Below are positions 6,834-14,965 of a DNA stretch of 64,000 nt, piece by piece (position 1 is the stretch's first letter; each line of letters opens with the position of its first letter). Made by a program: the position numbers and the translations under genes. Location of the stretch: NCBI GenBank assembly GCA_945865405.1, contig CAMBDS010000001.1:287147-351146 (forward strand), written 5' to 3'. Below the pieces are notes generated by a model. That model saw only the letters and a list, made by a program, of their open reading frames with translations. It was not told where the DNA came from and searched no databases. The stretch comes from Caldithrix abyssi DSM 13497. GTDB taxonomy: Bacteria; Electryoneota; AABM5-125-24; Hatepunaeales; Hatepunaeaceae.

Positions 6834-7394
6834 ATGAAGATATCTTTAATCGCTCTCGTTCTGACCGAGCTTTTGTGTGGTTTTGCCAATGCTCAGCCCG
6901 GCGTGCCGCCAGCGGGGGACTCATACTCGTTGCTTTCGGGCGAACATACGCCGGTCATTTACACAGGTTCCGGTGAAGCCTCCAGCTCGGCAGGCTACAC
7001 GACGCAATGGCTGCAGATTGGCTATTCCCCGTCTGCAACGACCAAGAATAACAACAACATCGGTCGCTTCAACCCGGAGCAGTTCACCCTTGGGATGACG
7101 CTGACGCTCGGCAGTGGTGCTGATAGCTCGATGGTCTCAACGGCACGATTCGAGCTAGCATACGATACGACAGTCGCCGCCTTCTGGGTAGGTGATTCGA
7201 GCAACACGTTTATCGGGCCAACCAGCTCCTCCCGCCTCGATTACGGTGTCTGGACTTTCAACAAGGTTTTGGATACAGCTCACGGGAGGCTCTACCCGCT
7301 TAGAGTGTTGCAAGGCGGGTATATCCGGTTTGTCTTTGAGACGACGACATCGGACGAGGTCGTGATCGACTGGACGCTGACGGGGGAACATTGA
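6834..7394 (+). CDS. Secreted protein of unknown function in phage block
   Basis: The protein has 186 residues with a clear signal peptide (KISLIALVLTELLCGFANAQ, cleavage after ANA). The mature part is Ser/Thr/Gly-rich and beta-stranded, without a recognised domain. The short ATG-proximal leader GAAAGGTAACATC gives a good ribosome-binding site. The stop codon overlaps the start region of the next gene. A signal peptide is unexpected for a virion component. Either this is a host gene in the block or the element encodes exported surface proteins. Confidence 0.55.
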   Translation: MKISLIALVLTELLCGFANAQPGVPPAGDSYSLLSGEHTPVIYTGSGEASSSAGYTTQWLQIGYSPSATTKNNNNIGRFNPEQFTLGMTLTLGSGADSSMVSTARFELAYDTTVAAFWVGDSSNTFIGPTSSSRLDYGVWTFNKVLDTAHGRLYPLRVLQGGYIRFVFETTTSDEVVIDWTLTGEH

Positions 7395-7795
7395 TGAGAA
7401 TTACGAATTACGAATTAGGAATTACGAATGTCCCGCCCAGCAAAGCTGAGCGGGCGACACGCCCTTTTCTCCGAACGCTGGTATTGATTTTGGTCGCGAG
7501 CATCGTCGGATTGTTTCACGGCTTTCGGCTCGCGGGTCCGACCTACGCGAGTTGTAGGTATGAATTCGTCGTCTATCCATCCTCTGCTCAGAACGAAATC
7601 GACGCTCTCGATATCGACTTCGGAGCGCCAAGAGTTCACCCCGGCGGGACGCTCTGCCTCACCAACCGCAATGGCAATCTACCGTTTCGCTCTCTGGAGC
7701 GGGCATCTTTGGACGAAATCGACGATCTGATTTTCGTCGGGTCAGACAGCGTCGGGGTCTATCTCGATGAGAATGGGTGGAATGATGAGAATTAG
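7394..7795 (+). CDS. Small exported or membrane protein with repeat-encoded N-terminus
   Basis: Counting from ATG 7394 gives 133 residues. The first 25 codons are encoded by an AATTACGAATTACG repeat and a CCCGCCCAGC/GCTGAGCGGG palindrome. A hydrophobic signal or anchor follows (LVLILVASIVGLFHGF). The remaining 80 residues (RYEFVVYPSSAQNEIDALDI, SLERASLDEIDDLIFVG) show no known domain. The next gene begins with the same repeat-encoded leader, so the leader appears to have been duplicated. The true start could lie inside the leader. Function unknown. Confidence 0.45.
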   Translation: MRITNYELGITNVPPSKAERATRPFLRTLVLILVASIVGLFHGFRLAGPTYASCRYEFVVYPSSAQNEIDALDIDFGAPRVHPGGTLCLTNRNGNLPFRSLERASLDEIDDLIFVGSDSVGVYLDENGWNDEN

Positions 7796-9482
7796 GAATT
7801 ATGAATTACGAATTACGGATGGAATTCTCCCGCCCAGCAAAGCTGGCCGGGATACACGCACTTTTCTCCAATTGGTGACGATGCTGATGTTGATCGCAAG
7901 GTATGTCGGCTTCGGAGATCCGACCTACGCGGCGACGGTCTATGTCGATGCGTCTGTCAACCGCCATTTCGACGTCTGGAGCGTCGGCGGGTTACCAGCT
8001 CAGCCGAGCGCCGAATGGCGACTTGCTTCGAGCGACGGGATCGACTACGACACACTCGGCTCGACCGGCTATCGCAATTACGGTTCAACGTCGTTGACGA
8101 CATCACTCACGGATGGCAACAGACCGAGCCTGACGGAGGGGCTGCTGCAACCTCATCAGGGAGCTTTGGCGTTCAATGGCTCGACGAATTACCTGTTTAT
8201 CGACGATGCGACAGCCCTTGACCCGAGCAACCAAAGCTACTCGATAGCGGCATGGGTTCGTCACCCGACTGGCGCAGGTTCAGACCAGATCGTATCGAAG
8301 AATCAGGCGGCGGGCGATTGGCCGGGGTTCTTCTTCTCAACCGATGGAAATGGGCTGGTTAATATGCAGGTTACGACAACGCTCGCCAATTCGATGACAG
8401 CGACAAGCGTCGGCAGTATCGAAAACTCCCGCTGGAGCTTCGTCTGCGGTGTCTATCGGTATCAGGCGTTGCTTGACGATACGGCGGAGTGCTACATCGA
8501 TGGCGTGATGGACGGGCAGGCTGTTCTAAGTATAGGTCAAACGACAAATACCGGAACATTCAGGATTGGCAACTACGCAGCGGCAGACTACTGGGAGGGC
8601 GAGATCGCCTGGGTCGCCATCTGGGACGGGACGGCTTTGACGCCTACTCACATTGCGGCTCTCTATTCAGCTATGAAGCCAACCGGCGCGGTTGGGTTGC
8701 CATATCCGACACTGCAGTCAGCGGTTTATCAAGCGAGTGCTGGTGACACAATCCTTGTAAATCCCGGACGCTATCAGGAGACGGTTACGATTGCGACAGC
8801 GTTTGACTACATCGGGGCGGTCGCTTCAACCTTTGGAGACATGCCTGAGTTCTACGGGAAAGACCTGCCCTCTGCGGCGGGTACTGTAGGATTCACCGTC
8901 AGTGCTGATAACGAAGTAGGGTTTGTCACGTTTCGGGGCTACACGTCGGCACAAGGGCTTCTGGGGACGGCGACGAGCGACGGGTCACTATTTCATCACC
9001 TTGAGTTTGATAGCTGTCTCAATGCTGTTGACTTCGACGGCATGGCGAGCGGTGACAGCCTCGTCAACTGCATCATCGATGGCGCGAGCCTTGCCAGCGC
9101 GACGGGTTTCAGGGCAACGACAAGCTCGGCGGTGACGGTTGTGGTGGAGAACTGCATTATCGTCAGCACGGTGACGGCACTCACGAAAGCGGCGGCTCAG
9201 ACGTTGACGGAAGATCATAACCTCTTTTTCGGCAACGGGACAAACTATGCAAGCTCACTTGATGGCACAGATTTGATAGGCGACCCGACTTTCCGTGGCG
9301 GCAACGATTATCGGCTTCTGCCTTTCAGTCCGGCACTCAACAACGGGCTGGTGATTCACTCGGCTGTGACGCCATTTAGTTACTGGCAACCGGGCCCGGA
9401 GCGGGGCGTCTGGGAATATCAAAAGCAACTGGCGAGTTACGGTGAAAAAGGCCCCTGGGCAAGAGAGAGGAGGGGGAGATGA
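7782..9482 (+). CDS. LamG-like lectin plus parallel beta-helix protein
   Basis: The 566-residue product starts at ATG 7782, chosen to match the leader of the upstream gene; an ATG at 7767 is also possible. After the repeat-encoded leader and signal (PTYA cleavage site) comes a concanavalin/LamG-type jelly roll at about 120-300 (GALAFNGSTNYLFIDDAT, SIAAWVRHPTG, GEIAWVAIWDG). A right-handed beta-helix follows at about 305-540 (AGDTILVNPGRYQETVTI, DYRLLPFSPALNNG). Such combinations bind or cleave glycans. In this block a receptor-binding fibre is possible, and a host surface protein is the alternative. The stop codon overlaps the next start (ATGA). Confidence 0.6.
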   Translation: MMRIRNYELRITDGILPPSKAGRDTRTFLQLVTMLMLIARYVGFGDPTYAATVYVDASVNRHFDVWSVGGLPAQPSAEWRLASSDGIDYDTLGSTGYRNYGSTSLTTSLTDGNRPSLTEGLLQPHQGALAFNGSTNYLFIDDATALDPSNQSYSIAAWVRHPTGAGSDQIVSKNQAAGDWPGFFFSTDGNGLVNMQVTTTLANSMTATSVGSIENSRWSFVCGVYRYQALLDDTAECYIDGVMDGQAVLSIGQTTNTGTFRIGNYAAADYWEGEIAWVAIWDGTALTPTHIAALYSAMKPTGAVGLPYPTLQSAVYQASAGDTILVNPGRYQETVTIATAFDYIGAVASTFGDMPEFYGKDLPSAAGTVGFTVSADNEVGFVTFRGYTSAQGLLGTATSDGSLFHHLEFDSCLNAVDFDGMASGDSLVNCIIDGASLASATGFRATTSSAVTVVVENCIIVSTVTALTKAAAQTLTEDHNLFFGNGTNYASSLDGTDLIGDPTFRGGNDYRLLPFSPALNNGLVIHSAVTPFSYWQPGPERGVWEYQKQLASYGEKGPWARERRGR

Positions 9483-9787
9483 GGCATAAGATGGAGACGA
9501 CTCATTCGATTTGGAAAGTACTTGCAGTTGCGCTTTTGGGAATTGTGGTGACGGGAGCCTCGGCGTGGATGGTCTTCGACCAAGGCGTCGTCAGCCGCGA
9601 GGAGGTGTCGCAGATGATAGAGCGCGAATCGCCCTATCTTGCCGATAGGCTGGTGTTGCGGGAGACTCTGCAAGCCAACAGCGAGACTCTGCGGCGAGTT
9701 GCGGCAGATGTCAACGCGATCAAAGTTGAGCAGGCGCGGTTGGGGGAGAGAGTGGAGATGGTGATGAAGGTGGTGGAGAAGAGGTAG
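9479..9787 (+). CDS. Small membrane-anchored coiled-coil protein
   Basis: The protein has 102 residues: a single N-terminal membrane segment (KVLAVALLGIVVTGASAWMV, about 14-33), then a hydrophilic helix predicted to form a coiled coil (about 60-100, NSETLRRVAADVNAIKVEQ). It overlaps the preceding gene by four bases and sits in the usual lysis-cassette position before a second small membrane protein and an endolysin. A spanin-like or holin-accessory role is possible but unproven. Confidence 0.5.
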   Translation: MRHKMETTHSIWKVLAVALLGIVVTGASAWMVFDQGVVSREEVSQMIERESPYLADRLVLRETLQANSETLRRVAADVNAIKVEQARLGERVEMVMKVVEKR

Positions 9788-9797
9788 AGTATGTTAA

Positions 9798-9825
9798 TTG
9801 GCGTCAGATTTGAGCCTGACGCCAA
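9798..9825. repeat. Palindrome TTGGCGTCAG/CTGACGCCAA
   Basis: A 10-bp inverted repeat with no T-run on either side, so not a typical terminator. It is of the same general kind as the other palindromic modules. Confidence 0.6.
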
Positions 9826-9855
9826 ACAAGTCAAAACAAATTAGCGAGGTGTAAC

Positions 9856-10095
9856 ATGTCTGACTGGGTATGGAGCCTTATTTCGGCCTTAGGCACGCCA
9901 TTACTTTTATTTTTCTGGCAGAGTCTCCTGAAGCGCGAGCTGACCGAGGATTGGGGCAGACGGATCGGCAAACTGTTGACCGTGCTTTTCCGGCAGAGGC
10001 TTGGGGTGGCGGGAGGAAACTCGATCCGCGACAAGTTCCAATCGACGGTCGAGGATTTTGTCAACGGTTTGCGGCAGGGTTTGAAGGTGGAGTAG
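9856..10095 (+). CDS. Small holin-like membrane protein
   Basis: The 79-residue protein has one N-terminal hydrophobic segment (WVWSLISALGTPLLLFFWQ) and a basic, amphipathic C-terminal half. A GAGGTG ribosome-binding site precedes ATG 9856. Its position immediately before the amidase endolysin suggests a holin or other lysis accessory, but the sequence has no diagnostic motif. Confidence 0.45.
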   Translation: MSDWVWSLISALGTPLLLFFWQSLLKRELTEDWGRRIGKLLTVLFRQRLGVAGGNSIRDKFQSTVEDFVNGLRQGLKVE

Positions 10096-10116
10096 AGGGG
10101 TTGGGAACGAGAGTAA

Positions 10117-10136
10117 GGGGGGACTGAAGTCCCCCC
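10117..10136. repeat. Palindrome GGGGGGACT/AGTCCCCCC
   Basis: Variant of the GCGGACTGAAGTCCGC module with the same CTCCAAG tail, placed 20 bp before the endolysin start. Confidence 0.7.
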
Positions 10137-10158
10137 TCCAAGATCAAAAGGAATTTCC

Positions 10159-10614
10159 ATGCGTAAAATAGAACGAATCGTCATTCATTGTAGCGACTCG
10201 GTTTTTGGTGACGCGACGCTGATCGACCACTGGCATAAGGAGCGCGGCTGGAAGGGGATCGGCTACCACTACGTGATCCTGAACGGTTATCCCGACGAAG
10301 CTTCGCACCGCTCGAAACGCCCGCAGTTCTGGCGCGACGGCGAGGTGCAGTCGGGCAGGTCGCTGGAGGAGGTTGGGGCTCATGTCAAGGGTGCCAACAC
10401 TGGCTCTGTGGGGATATGTCTTATTGGTGGTGAGCAGTTCACCGGCGGGCAGTTTGCGTCGCTGAAGAGGCTGGTTGAGGAACTGAAGGTTCGCTTTCCG
10501 GGTGTAACTGTTGTGGGCCATTACGAGGCTCAAACGCCCGGTGATCTGCCGAAGAGCTGTCCGAATCTCGATATGGATTGGGTGCGGAGGCGGGTGAATT
10601 TAGCTATAGAGTAA
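10159..10614 (+). CDS. N-acetylmuramoyl-L-alanine amidase (endolysin)
   Basis: This is a 151-residue amidase_2-type enzyme of T7-lysozyme size, which cleaves the amide between MurNAc and L-Ala to release virions. Zinc ligands expected for the family are visible: His10 in IVIHCSDS, the His of VVGHYEAQ near 117, and the Cys of KSCPNLDM near 131. The conserved GIGYHYVIL strand (about 34-42) and the VGICLIGG core (about 84-91) are also present. There is no signal peptide, consistent with holin-dependent release. It is the last gene of the phage-type block. The next gene has its own strong promoter. Confidence 0.88.
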   Translation: MRKIERIVIHCSDSVFGDATLIDHWHKERGWKGIGYHYVILNGYPDEASHRSKRPQFWRDGEVQSGRSLEEVGAHVKGANTGSVGICLIGGEQFTGGQFASLKRLVEELKVRFPGVTVVGHYEAQTPGDLPKSCPNLDMDWVRRRVNLAIE

Positions 10615-10625
10615 CATAAGGTGAT

Positions 10626-10654
10626 TTGACATTCCCGGACAGTTGAAGTATATT
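10626..10654 (+). promoter_or_regulatory. Consensus sigma-70 promoter
   Basis: TTGACA (10626-10631), 17-bp spacer, TATATT (10649-10654). It lies 37 bp upstream of the DUF5678-like gene and separates the gene pair's transcription from the phage block. Confidence 0.85.
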
Positions 10655-10690
10655 TAAATTAAATAAAGAAATTGAAGAGAGGAACGAATT

Positions 10691-10942
10691 ATGGCAAAGC
10701 CATTGGAGGCTCAATTCCAATACTACTTGGATCATCAGGACGAACTGGTCGCCAAGTACAACGGAAGGGTTATCGTCATCAAGGATGAGGAAGTTATCGG
10801 TGTTTTTGATGATGTAGTAGAAGCGGTTATAGAGACATCCAAAACTCATGAGATGGGGACATTTTTGGTTCAAAAATGTCAACCTGAACTCGAGATGGTC
10901 ACCTTTCATTCTCGAATCCGCTTTCCCAGTAAAGTCGCTTGA
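10691..10942 (+). CDS. DUF5678-like small protein
   Basis: The protein has 83 residues in one compact alpha/beta domain: FQYYLDHQDELVAKYNGRVI, VIKDEEVIGVFDDVVEAV, then a helix and a final strand with FLVQKCQP. This pattern ('YL..q.eL..kY.gkyV.i.d..vig.f.d...A') is that of the DUF5678 family of unknown function. Such genes are often found next to retropepsin-like genes, as here. The consensus promoter upstream and the start/stop overlap with the next gene indicate a two-gene operon. Confidence 0.65.
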   Translation: MAKPLEAQFQYYLDHQDELVAKYNGRVIVIKDEEVIGVFDDVVEAVIETSKTHEMGTFLVQKCQPELEMVTFHSRIRFPSKVA

Positions 10943-11409
10943 ATCACACGGTAAACAGGGCTTTTACTTTCGAGTATTCTCAAGTCGTCAGTTCAATCAT
11001 CACACCGGTTAGAGTGGGGTTGCATATTACTGATCCGATTAAGGTTACTCTCGAAACGGCATCGGAGAATGCGAAAGAATACAACGCAATTTGGGACACG
11101 GGCGCAACAAACACTGTTGTGACCCGGAAGATTGTCAAGGACTGCGGCTTGAAGCAGGTTGGGGTCATTACCATGAACACTACAAACGGCAATAGATTGT
11201 CAAAACAATACTTAATTTCTCTTTTCCTGCCAAATAGTGTTGCTGTCTATTCAACCCTCCTGGTTTGCGAGGCGAATGTAGCCGGAGCCAATGTTTTGAT
11301 AGGTATGGACGTCATTTCTCAAGGTGACTTCGCTTTGGGAAGCCCGAATGGTAAAACGATATTTTCTTTCAGGATACCGTCTCAACAAGCGACTGACTTC
11401 AGAAGTTAG
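10939..11409 (+). CDS. Retropepsin-like aspartyl protease
   Basis: The 156-residue protein has a retroviral-type aspartic protease signature: the active-site loop AIWDTGATNTVV (about 50-61), the flap region, and the second hydrophobic-Gly motif NVLIGMDVISQGDF (about 117-130). Retropepsins act as homodimers, each chain giving one Asp. The TTG start overlaps the stop codon of the DUF5678-like gene, so the two are translationally coupled. No signal peptide is evident. A role in processing the partner or in a small regulatory or toxin-like module is speculative. Substrate unknown. Confidence 0.7.
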   Translation: MNHTVNRAFTFEYSQVVSSIITPVRVGLHITDPIKVTLETASENAKEYNAIWDTGATNTVVTRKIVKDCGLKQVGVITMNTTNGNRLSKQYLISLFLPNSVAVYSTLLVCEANVAGANVLIGMDVISQGDFALGSPNGKTIFSFRIPSQQATDFRS

Positions 11410-11566
11410 TCAATCTCAACTTTTTTTCCAAGCCGTAGAATGAAGTTGAAAATTGCAATAATGAGAATTTGTCCTCTCCTCCCCCAATTTGCCTTTCCTG
11501 CTTAATTTCCGTATCTTACCTCTTAGCCTCAAAATCCTGTTAACCCACCCAATCGGAAAATCGCAA

Positions 11567-14248
11567 GTGATCAAGCACTCGCTCATCGCGGCATTCGTCG
11601 CTACACTGTTGTTAATTCTCGTCAGTTGCTCCTACGCGGAGATTATCTATGAACGAGGCTCGCTGATCGAGTTTTTCGCCGGTCACGAGGAGGGTTGCGC
11701 ATACGACAACTGGCTGAGCCACATCTCCGAAGGGATCGCCCGCCCCGGCTTCAACGACTACGGGCCTGCCGAGCTTGACAGCCAACGCAACGGCTTCGGT
11801 GCGTTTCAGATCATCGACAGCCTCCAGAATCCCGACAGAATACTCGCCGACTGGTACCGCATTTTCGCCAATATTTTGGCCGATGAATTGGACACCGCGT
11901 CGCTGATTCTCGACAACTCGTTCTTCGCCAATTTCTACGACATCGTCGTGCTTACGGATCAGAACGAAGAGTACGTCATCCTGCGCGAAACCCTTGACAA
12001 TAACTACTTCGACGACAACGGCACCGAAGACCAGTCCGACGACGTGCGAGGGTCTTTCCGCTACGGATGGGGCATCTACATCTTCAATCGCAACCCGCAA
12101 ACCCCCAACATCGTCCTCGAAGTCCCCCATCCCTGCGACGACTTCGTCGTGCCGTTCGTCGGAATCGATACGTTCATCCGAATGGGAGCCGCCGCAATTT
12201 TCGTCACCGGAGCCGGTCGGGAAGTGAAGTGGACGAACGTCGGCCTGTTTGACAACTCCAAATCCCGCTCCGACCCGACCCGCGTCGGCAACCGAAGCGC
12301 TTTCAACGAAGCTCACAAAGCCGTCGTTGATTCGATTCGTAACGAGTTTGTCGTCGTGATCCATAGCTACGACAGCGGCGGGCGGGAACTCGCTCAGTGC
12401 TTGCTCGCCTGTTATCCTGACGCAAGCCCCAACCTGCCAATCCTCGACTGGCAAAACCACCACGACATTCTCCACCTGACCCCCCTCTTCCCTATCGCCG
12501 CCAACACCATCGGCAATGCAGAGCATGAAGCCGTCCGTATCGACAACTATTACGCAATCTGGGAAATCGACAGCCCGGTCTATTACAACCACGAATTCCT
12601 CATATCGAACGACCTCGAATCGCTTGTCGGCTGGCCTTCGCCGCAGAGAAGCTACTCAACCGACCATAACGAGTTAGCCCCAAGCGTCGAAAACTACATG
12701 CACGTCGAACATGACGAATTCCCCGACGTAATCCGGGAAGAGATCCTTAGCTTTTACCCTGTTGGCGGCGTCCCGACCTACCAGACCTATGCCAACGTGG
12801 TCGAGTTTTACCGCCCGCTTTATGACGCAGTTTACGCCTATTACCACCGCTCGCGATCAGTCACCGTCCCTGACGACTTCCCCAGAGTCCAAGCCGCAAT
12901 CGACGCATCCTTTGGCGGCGATACGATCATCGTCAAGCCGGGCGTTTACCGCGAGTCGATCAACTACCACCACAAGAATTTGGTGATTGCCAGCGAATTC
13001 ATGACCTCCGGCGACAACCGCACCATCGACGCGACGATCATCGAAAGCGACACCGCCAGCGTGGTTACTTTTGCGGGGTTTGAGGCAGGCTCGGCGAGGC
13101 TTTCCGGCTTCACTATCCGCGGCGGCAACAGCCTTGATGGCGGCGGCATCAGCATAGTTGACGCAAGCCCGCGCATCGATCATTGCGTCGTTACGGCTAA
13201 CACTGCCGAAGGCTACGGCGGGGGGATATTCTGCGGTAACTCGAGGCCCGTCATCACCAACTGCACCGTGACCGGCAATCAGGCTGGTGACGGCGGTGGC
13301 GGGTTGTTTGGCTGGAACGGATCGATGCCGGTGCTCGTGAATACGATCCTTACCGGCAATGAACCAGCACAGATCGAGTTTCTCCGCCTCGGTGAGCCGA
13401 ACACGTTAACCTGCGAATACTCGGACGTGCTGGGCGGTTTGGAGGGCATCGTCACAGGCAACAACGTCCAGATTCTCTGGCACGAGAGCAACTTCGACGC
13501 TGACCCGATGTTCCTCGGGCCCGAGCAAGGCAACTTCCGCCTCTCGCCGTTCAGCCCGTGCGTCAATTCCGGGTCGCCGCTTGGAGCTAAAGACGCCGAC
13601 AGCACCGTCGCCGACGTCGGGGCACTGGCTATACACTTCAGGAACATCGTCACGACCCCCGGCAGATTGGATTTTGCGGGCTACGAGATCGGATTGCCCG
13701 ACAGCTTGGAGCTGATGATTTCCAACGTCGGGAGCGACACGATAGAGATTTTGCCGCGCGACATTTCGCCGCACAACTCGCCGTTCTCCATCGGTGGCGC
13801 GAATGAGGCGGTTGACCTGCTTCCCGATTCGTCGCTGACGGTTTGGGTGCTGTTTGCTCCGCAAGATTCGGGCGACCATCGCGCGACGTTATTGATCGCC
13901 TCTGACCAGCCGGGCGAAGAGGTTACTCGAATTACCGTTCGGGCGTCGTTGTTGGGGGTTGACGACAGCGGCAACCCTGCCCCGTCGGAGTTCCGGCTTC
14001 TGGGGGCTTATCCCAACCCGTTTAACAGCACGGTCAGCATCGGCTACCAGACTCCGGTTGCGGGGGTTGTGACTTTGAAGGTGTTCGACCTTTCGGGGCG
14101 AGAGGTTGCGACGCTTGCGAGTGGGAGGCAAGGTGCGGGGGAGCATCGGGTGGTTTGGAGTGCGGACGGGCAACCGGCGGGGCTTTACTTTTGCCGGATG
14201 GAGGCGGGAGGGGTTAGCAGGTCGGTGAAGATGGTTTTGGTGAGGTGA
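11567..14248 (+). CDS. Secreted multidomain surface protein: HPxDD domain, beta-helix, ASH, sorting domain
   Basis: The GTG at 11567 gives a signal sequence (KHSLIAAFVATLLLILVSC), and the Cys may be lipidated; the longer frame from 11489 lacks support. The total is 893 residues. Residues about 25-420 form an unfamiliar domain with conserved-looking LEVPHPCDDFV, FVTGAGRE and VVIHSYDSGG, which could be a metal-dependent hydrolase. About 430-680 is a right-handed beta-helix (VQAAIDASFGGDTIIVKPGV, CVVTANTAEGYGGG). About 690-800 is an ASH/choice-of-anchor domain. The last 85 residues are the YPNPFN/FDLSGR sorting CTD. Confidence 0.7.
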   Translation: MIKHSLIAAFVATLLLILVSCSYAEIIYERGSLIEFFAGHEEGCAYDNWLSHISEGIARPGFNDYGPAELDSQRNGFGAFQIIDSLQNPDRILADWYRIFANILADELDTASLILDNSFFANFYDIVVLTDQNEEYVILRETLDNNYFDDNGTEDQSDDVRGSFRYGWGIYIFNRNPQTPNIVLEVPHPCDDFVVPFVGIDTFIRMGAAAIFVTGAGREVKWTNVGLFDNSKSRSDPTRVGNRSAFNEAHKAVVDSIRNEFVVVIHSYDSGGRELAQCLLACYPDASPNLPILDWQNHHDILHLTPLFPIAANTIGNAEHEAVRIDNYYAIWEIDSPVYYNHEFLISNDLESLVGWPSPQRSYSTDHNELAPSVENYMHVEHDEFPDVIREEILSFYPVGGVPTYQTYANVVEFYRPLYDAVYAYYHRSRSVTVPDDFPRVQAAIDASFGGDTIIVKPGVYRESINYHHKNLVIASEFMTSGDNRTIDATIIESDTASVVTFAGFEAGSARLSGFTIRGGNSLDGGGISIVDASPRIDHCVVTANTAEGYGGGIFCGNSRPVITNCTVTGNQAGDGGGGLFGWNGSMPVLVNTILTGNEPAQIEFLRLGEPNTLTCEYSDVLGGLEGIVTGNNVQILWHESNFDADPMFLGPEQGNFRLSPFSPCVNSGSPLGAKDADSTVADVGALAIHFRNIVTTPGRLDFAGYEIGLPDSLELMISNVGSDTIEILPRDISPHNSPFSIGGANEAVDLLPDSSLTVWVLFAPQDSGDHRATLLIASDQPGEEVTRITVRASLLGVDDSGNPAPSEFRLLGAYPNPFNSTVSIGYQTPVAGVVTLKVFDLSGREVATLASGRQGAGEHRVVWSADGQPAGLYFCRMEAGGVSRSVKMVLVR

Positions 14249-14388
14249 GGCGTTAAGCTTTACTATTTCCGCTTTCCCAGAATTCATTGTTTCCCTAAAT
14301 CGAATCAACTAAGCCTTAATTGATATTTGTAATATCCCATAGTTAATATAAAGAAATGCAAAAATTCTGAACAATTTTGAAACTCCAC

Positions 14389-14417
14389 TTGCATGAATGC
14401 ACACCACTAACTATAAT
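14389..14417 (+). promoter_or_regulatory. Sigma-70-type promoter
   Basis: TTGCAT (14389-14394), 17-bp spacer, perfect TATAAT (14412-14417), 62 bp before the PEGA lipoprotein gene. The surrounding 230 bp are AT-rich and contain no gene. Confidence 0.75.
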
Positions 14418-14479
14418 AAGATACAATCAAGCAGGTATACCATTACCTGCGTCAAACTAAATAGTGATTTGGAGGTAGT

Positions 14480-14965
14480 GTGAGACGATTTTTGATCGTA
14501 TCGATATTCATTTTGCCAGTGTTTATTGTTGGTTGCGCGACAATAATAAGCGGCTCAAAACAACAAGTTTCTGTAAACTCGACTCCAGAAAATGCGGAAG
14601 TTTCGGTAAAAACGCTTGGAGGCATCTCAGTTTTTAATGGACGCACGCCAGCATCAGTCACACTTGCTCGCAAAAATGAGTACCTTGTTACCGTCAAACT
14701 ATCTGGCTATTCGGATCAGACCATTCAGATCAGCAAGTCTGTCAACACATGGGTGATCGGAAACCTATTGTGCGGCGGTATTCCAGGATTGGTAGTAGAC
14801 GGAGTGACAGGAGCACTTTGGAATCTTGAACCTGAAGCAATTCATGTTGCGTTGGTAATTGCCATGCTGGACGGAAAATCGGTCTATTATGCCGTCTTAG
14901 GGATGCACGATGACAATGGACAACTGCGAACCCTTGCAGTGCCGATGGTTCCGCTTCTAAATTGA
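14480..14965 (+). CDS. PEGA-domain lipoprotein
   Basis: The 161-residue protein has a lipoprotein signal (RRFLIVSIFILPVFIVGCAT, lipobox VGC). A PEGA-type beta domain follows (KQQVSVNSTPENAEVSV, with FNGRTPASVTLARKNEYLVT, about 28-85), a fold that usually occurs on the outer surface and may bind glycan or peptidoglycan. A hydrophobic, Gly-rich segment follows (IGNLLCGGIPGLVVDGVTG), also common in this family. The GTG start has GGAGG four bases upstream. It overlaps the next gene by four bases, forming an operon with the YidD-TPR protein. Confidence 0.75.
   Translation: MRRFLIVSIFILPVFIVGCATIISGSKQQVSVNSTPENAEVSVKTLGGISVFNGRTPASVTLARKNEYLVTVKLSGYSDQTIQISKSVNTWVIGNLLCGGIPGLVVDGVTGALWNLEPEAIHVALVIAMLDGKSVYYAVLGMHDDNGQLRTLAVPMVPLLN

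Noticed and set aside
9798..9825. Rho-independent terminator between the two small membrane protein genes
   Set aside because: The stem is good but there is no T-run on either strand.
11489..11566. 78-bp extension of the surface-protein gene with TTG start
   Set aside because: GTG 11567 gives a standard signal peptide at the very N-terminus.
12857..13183. Minus-strand frames under the beta-helix protein
   Set aside because: They are shadows of a GC-rich coding sequence with clear plus-strand domain structure.
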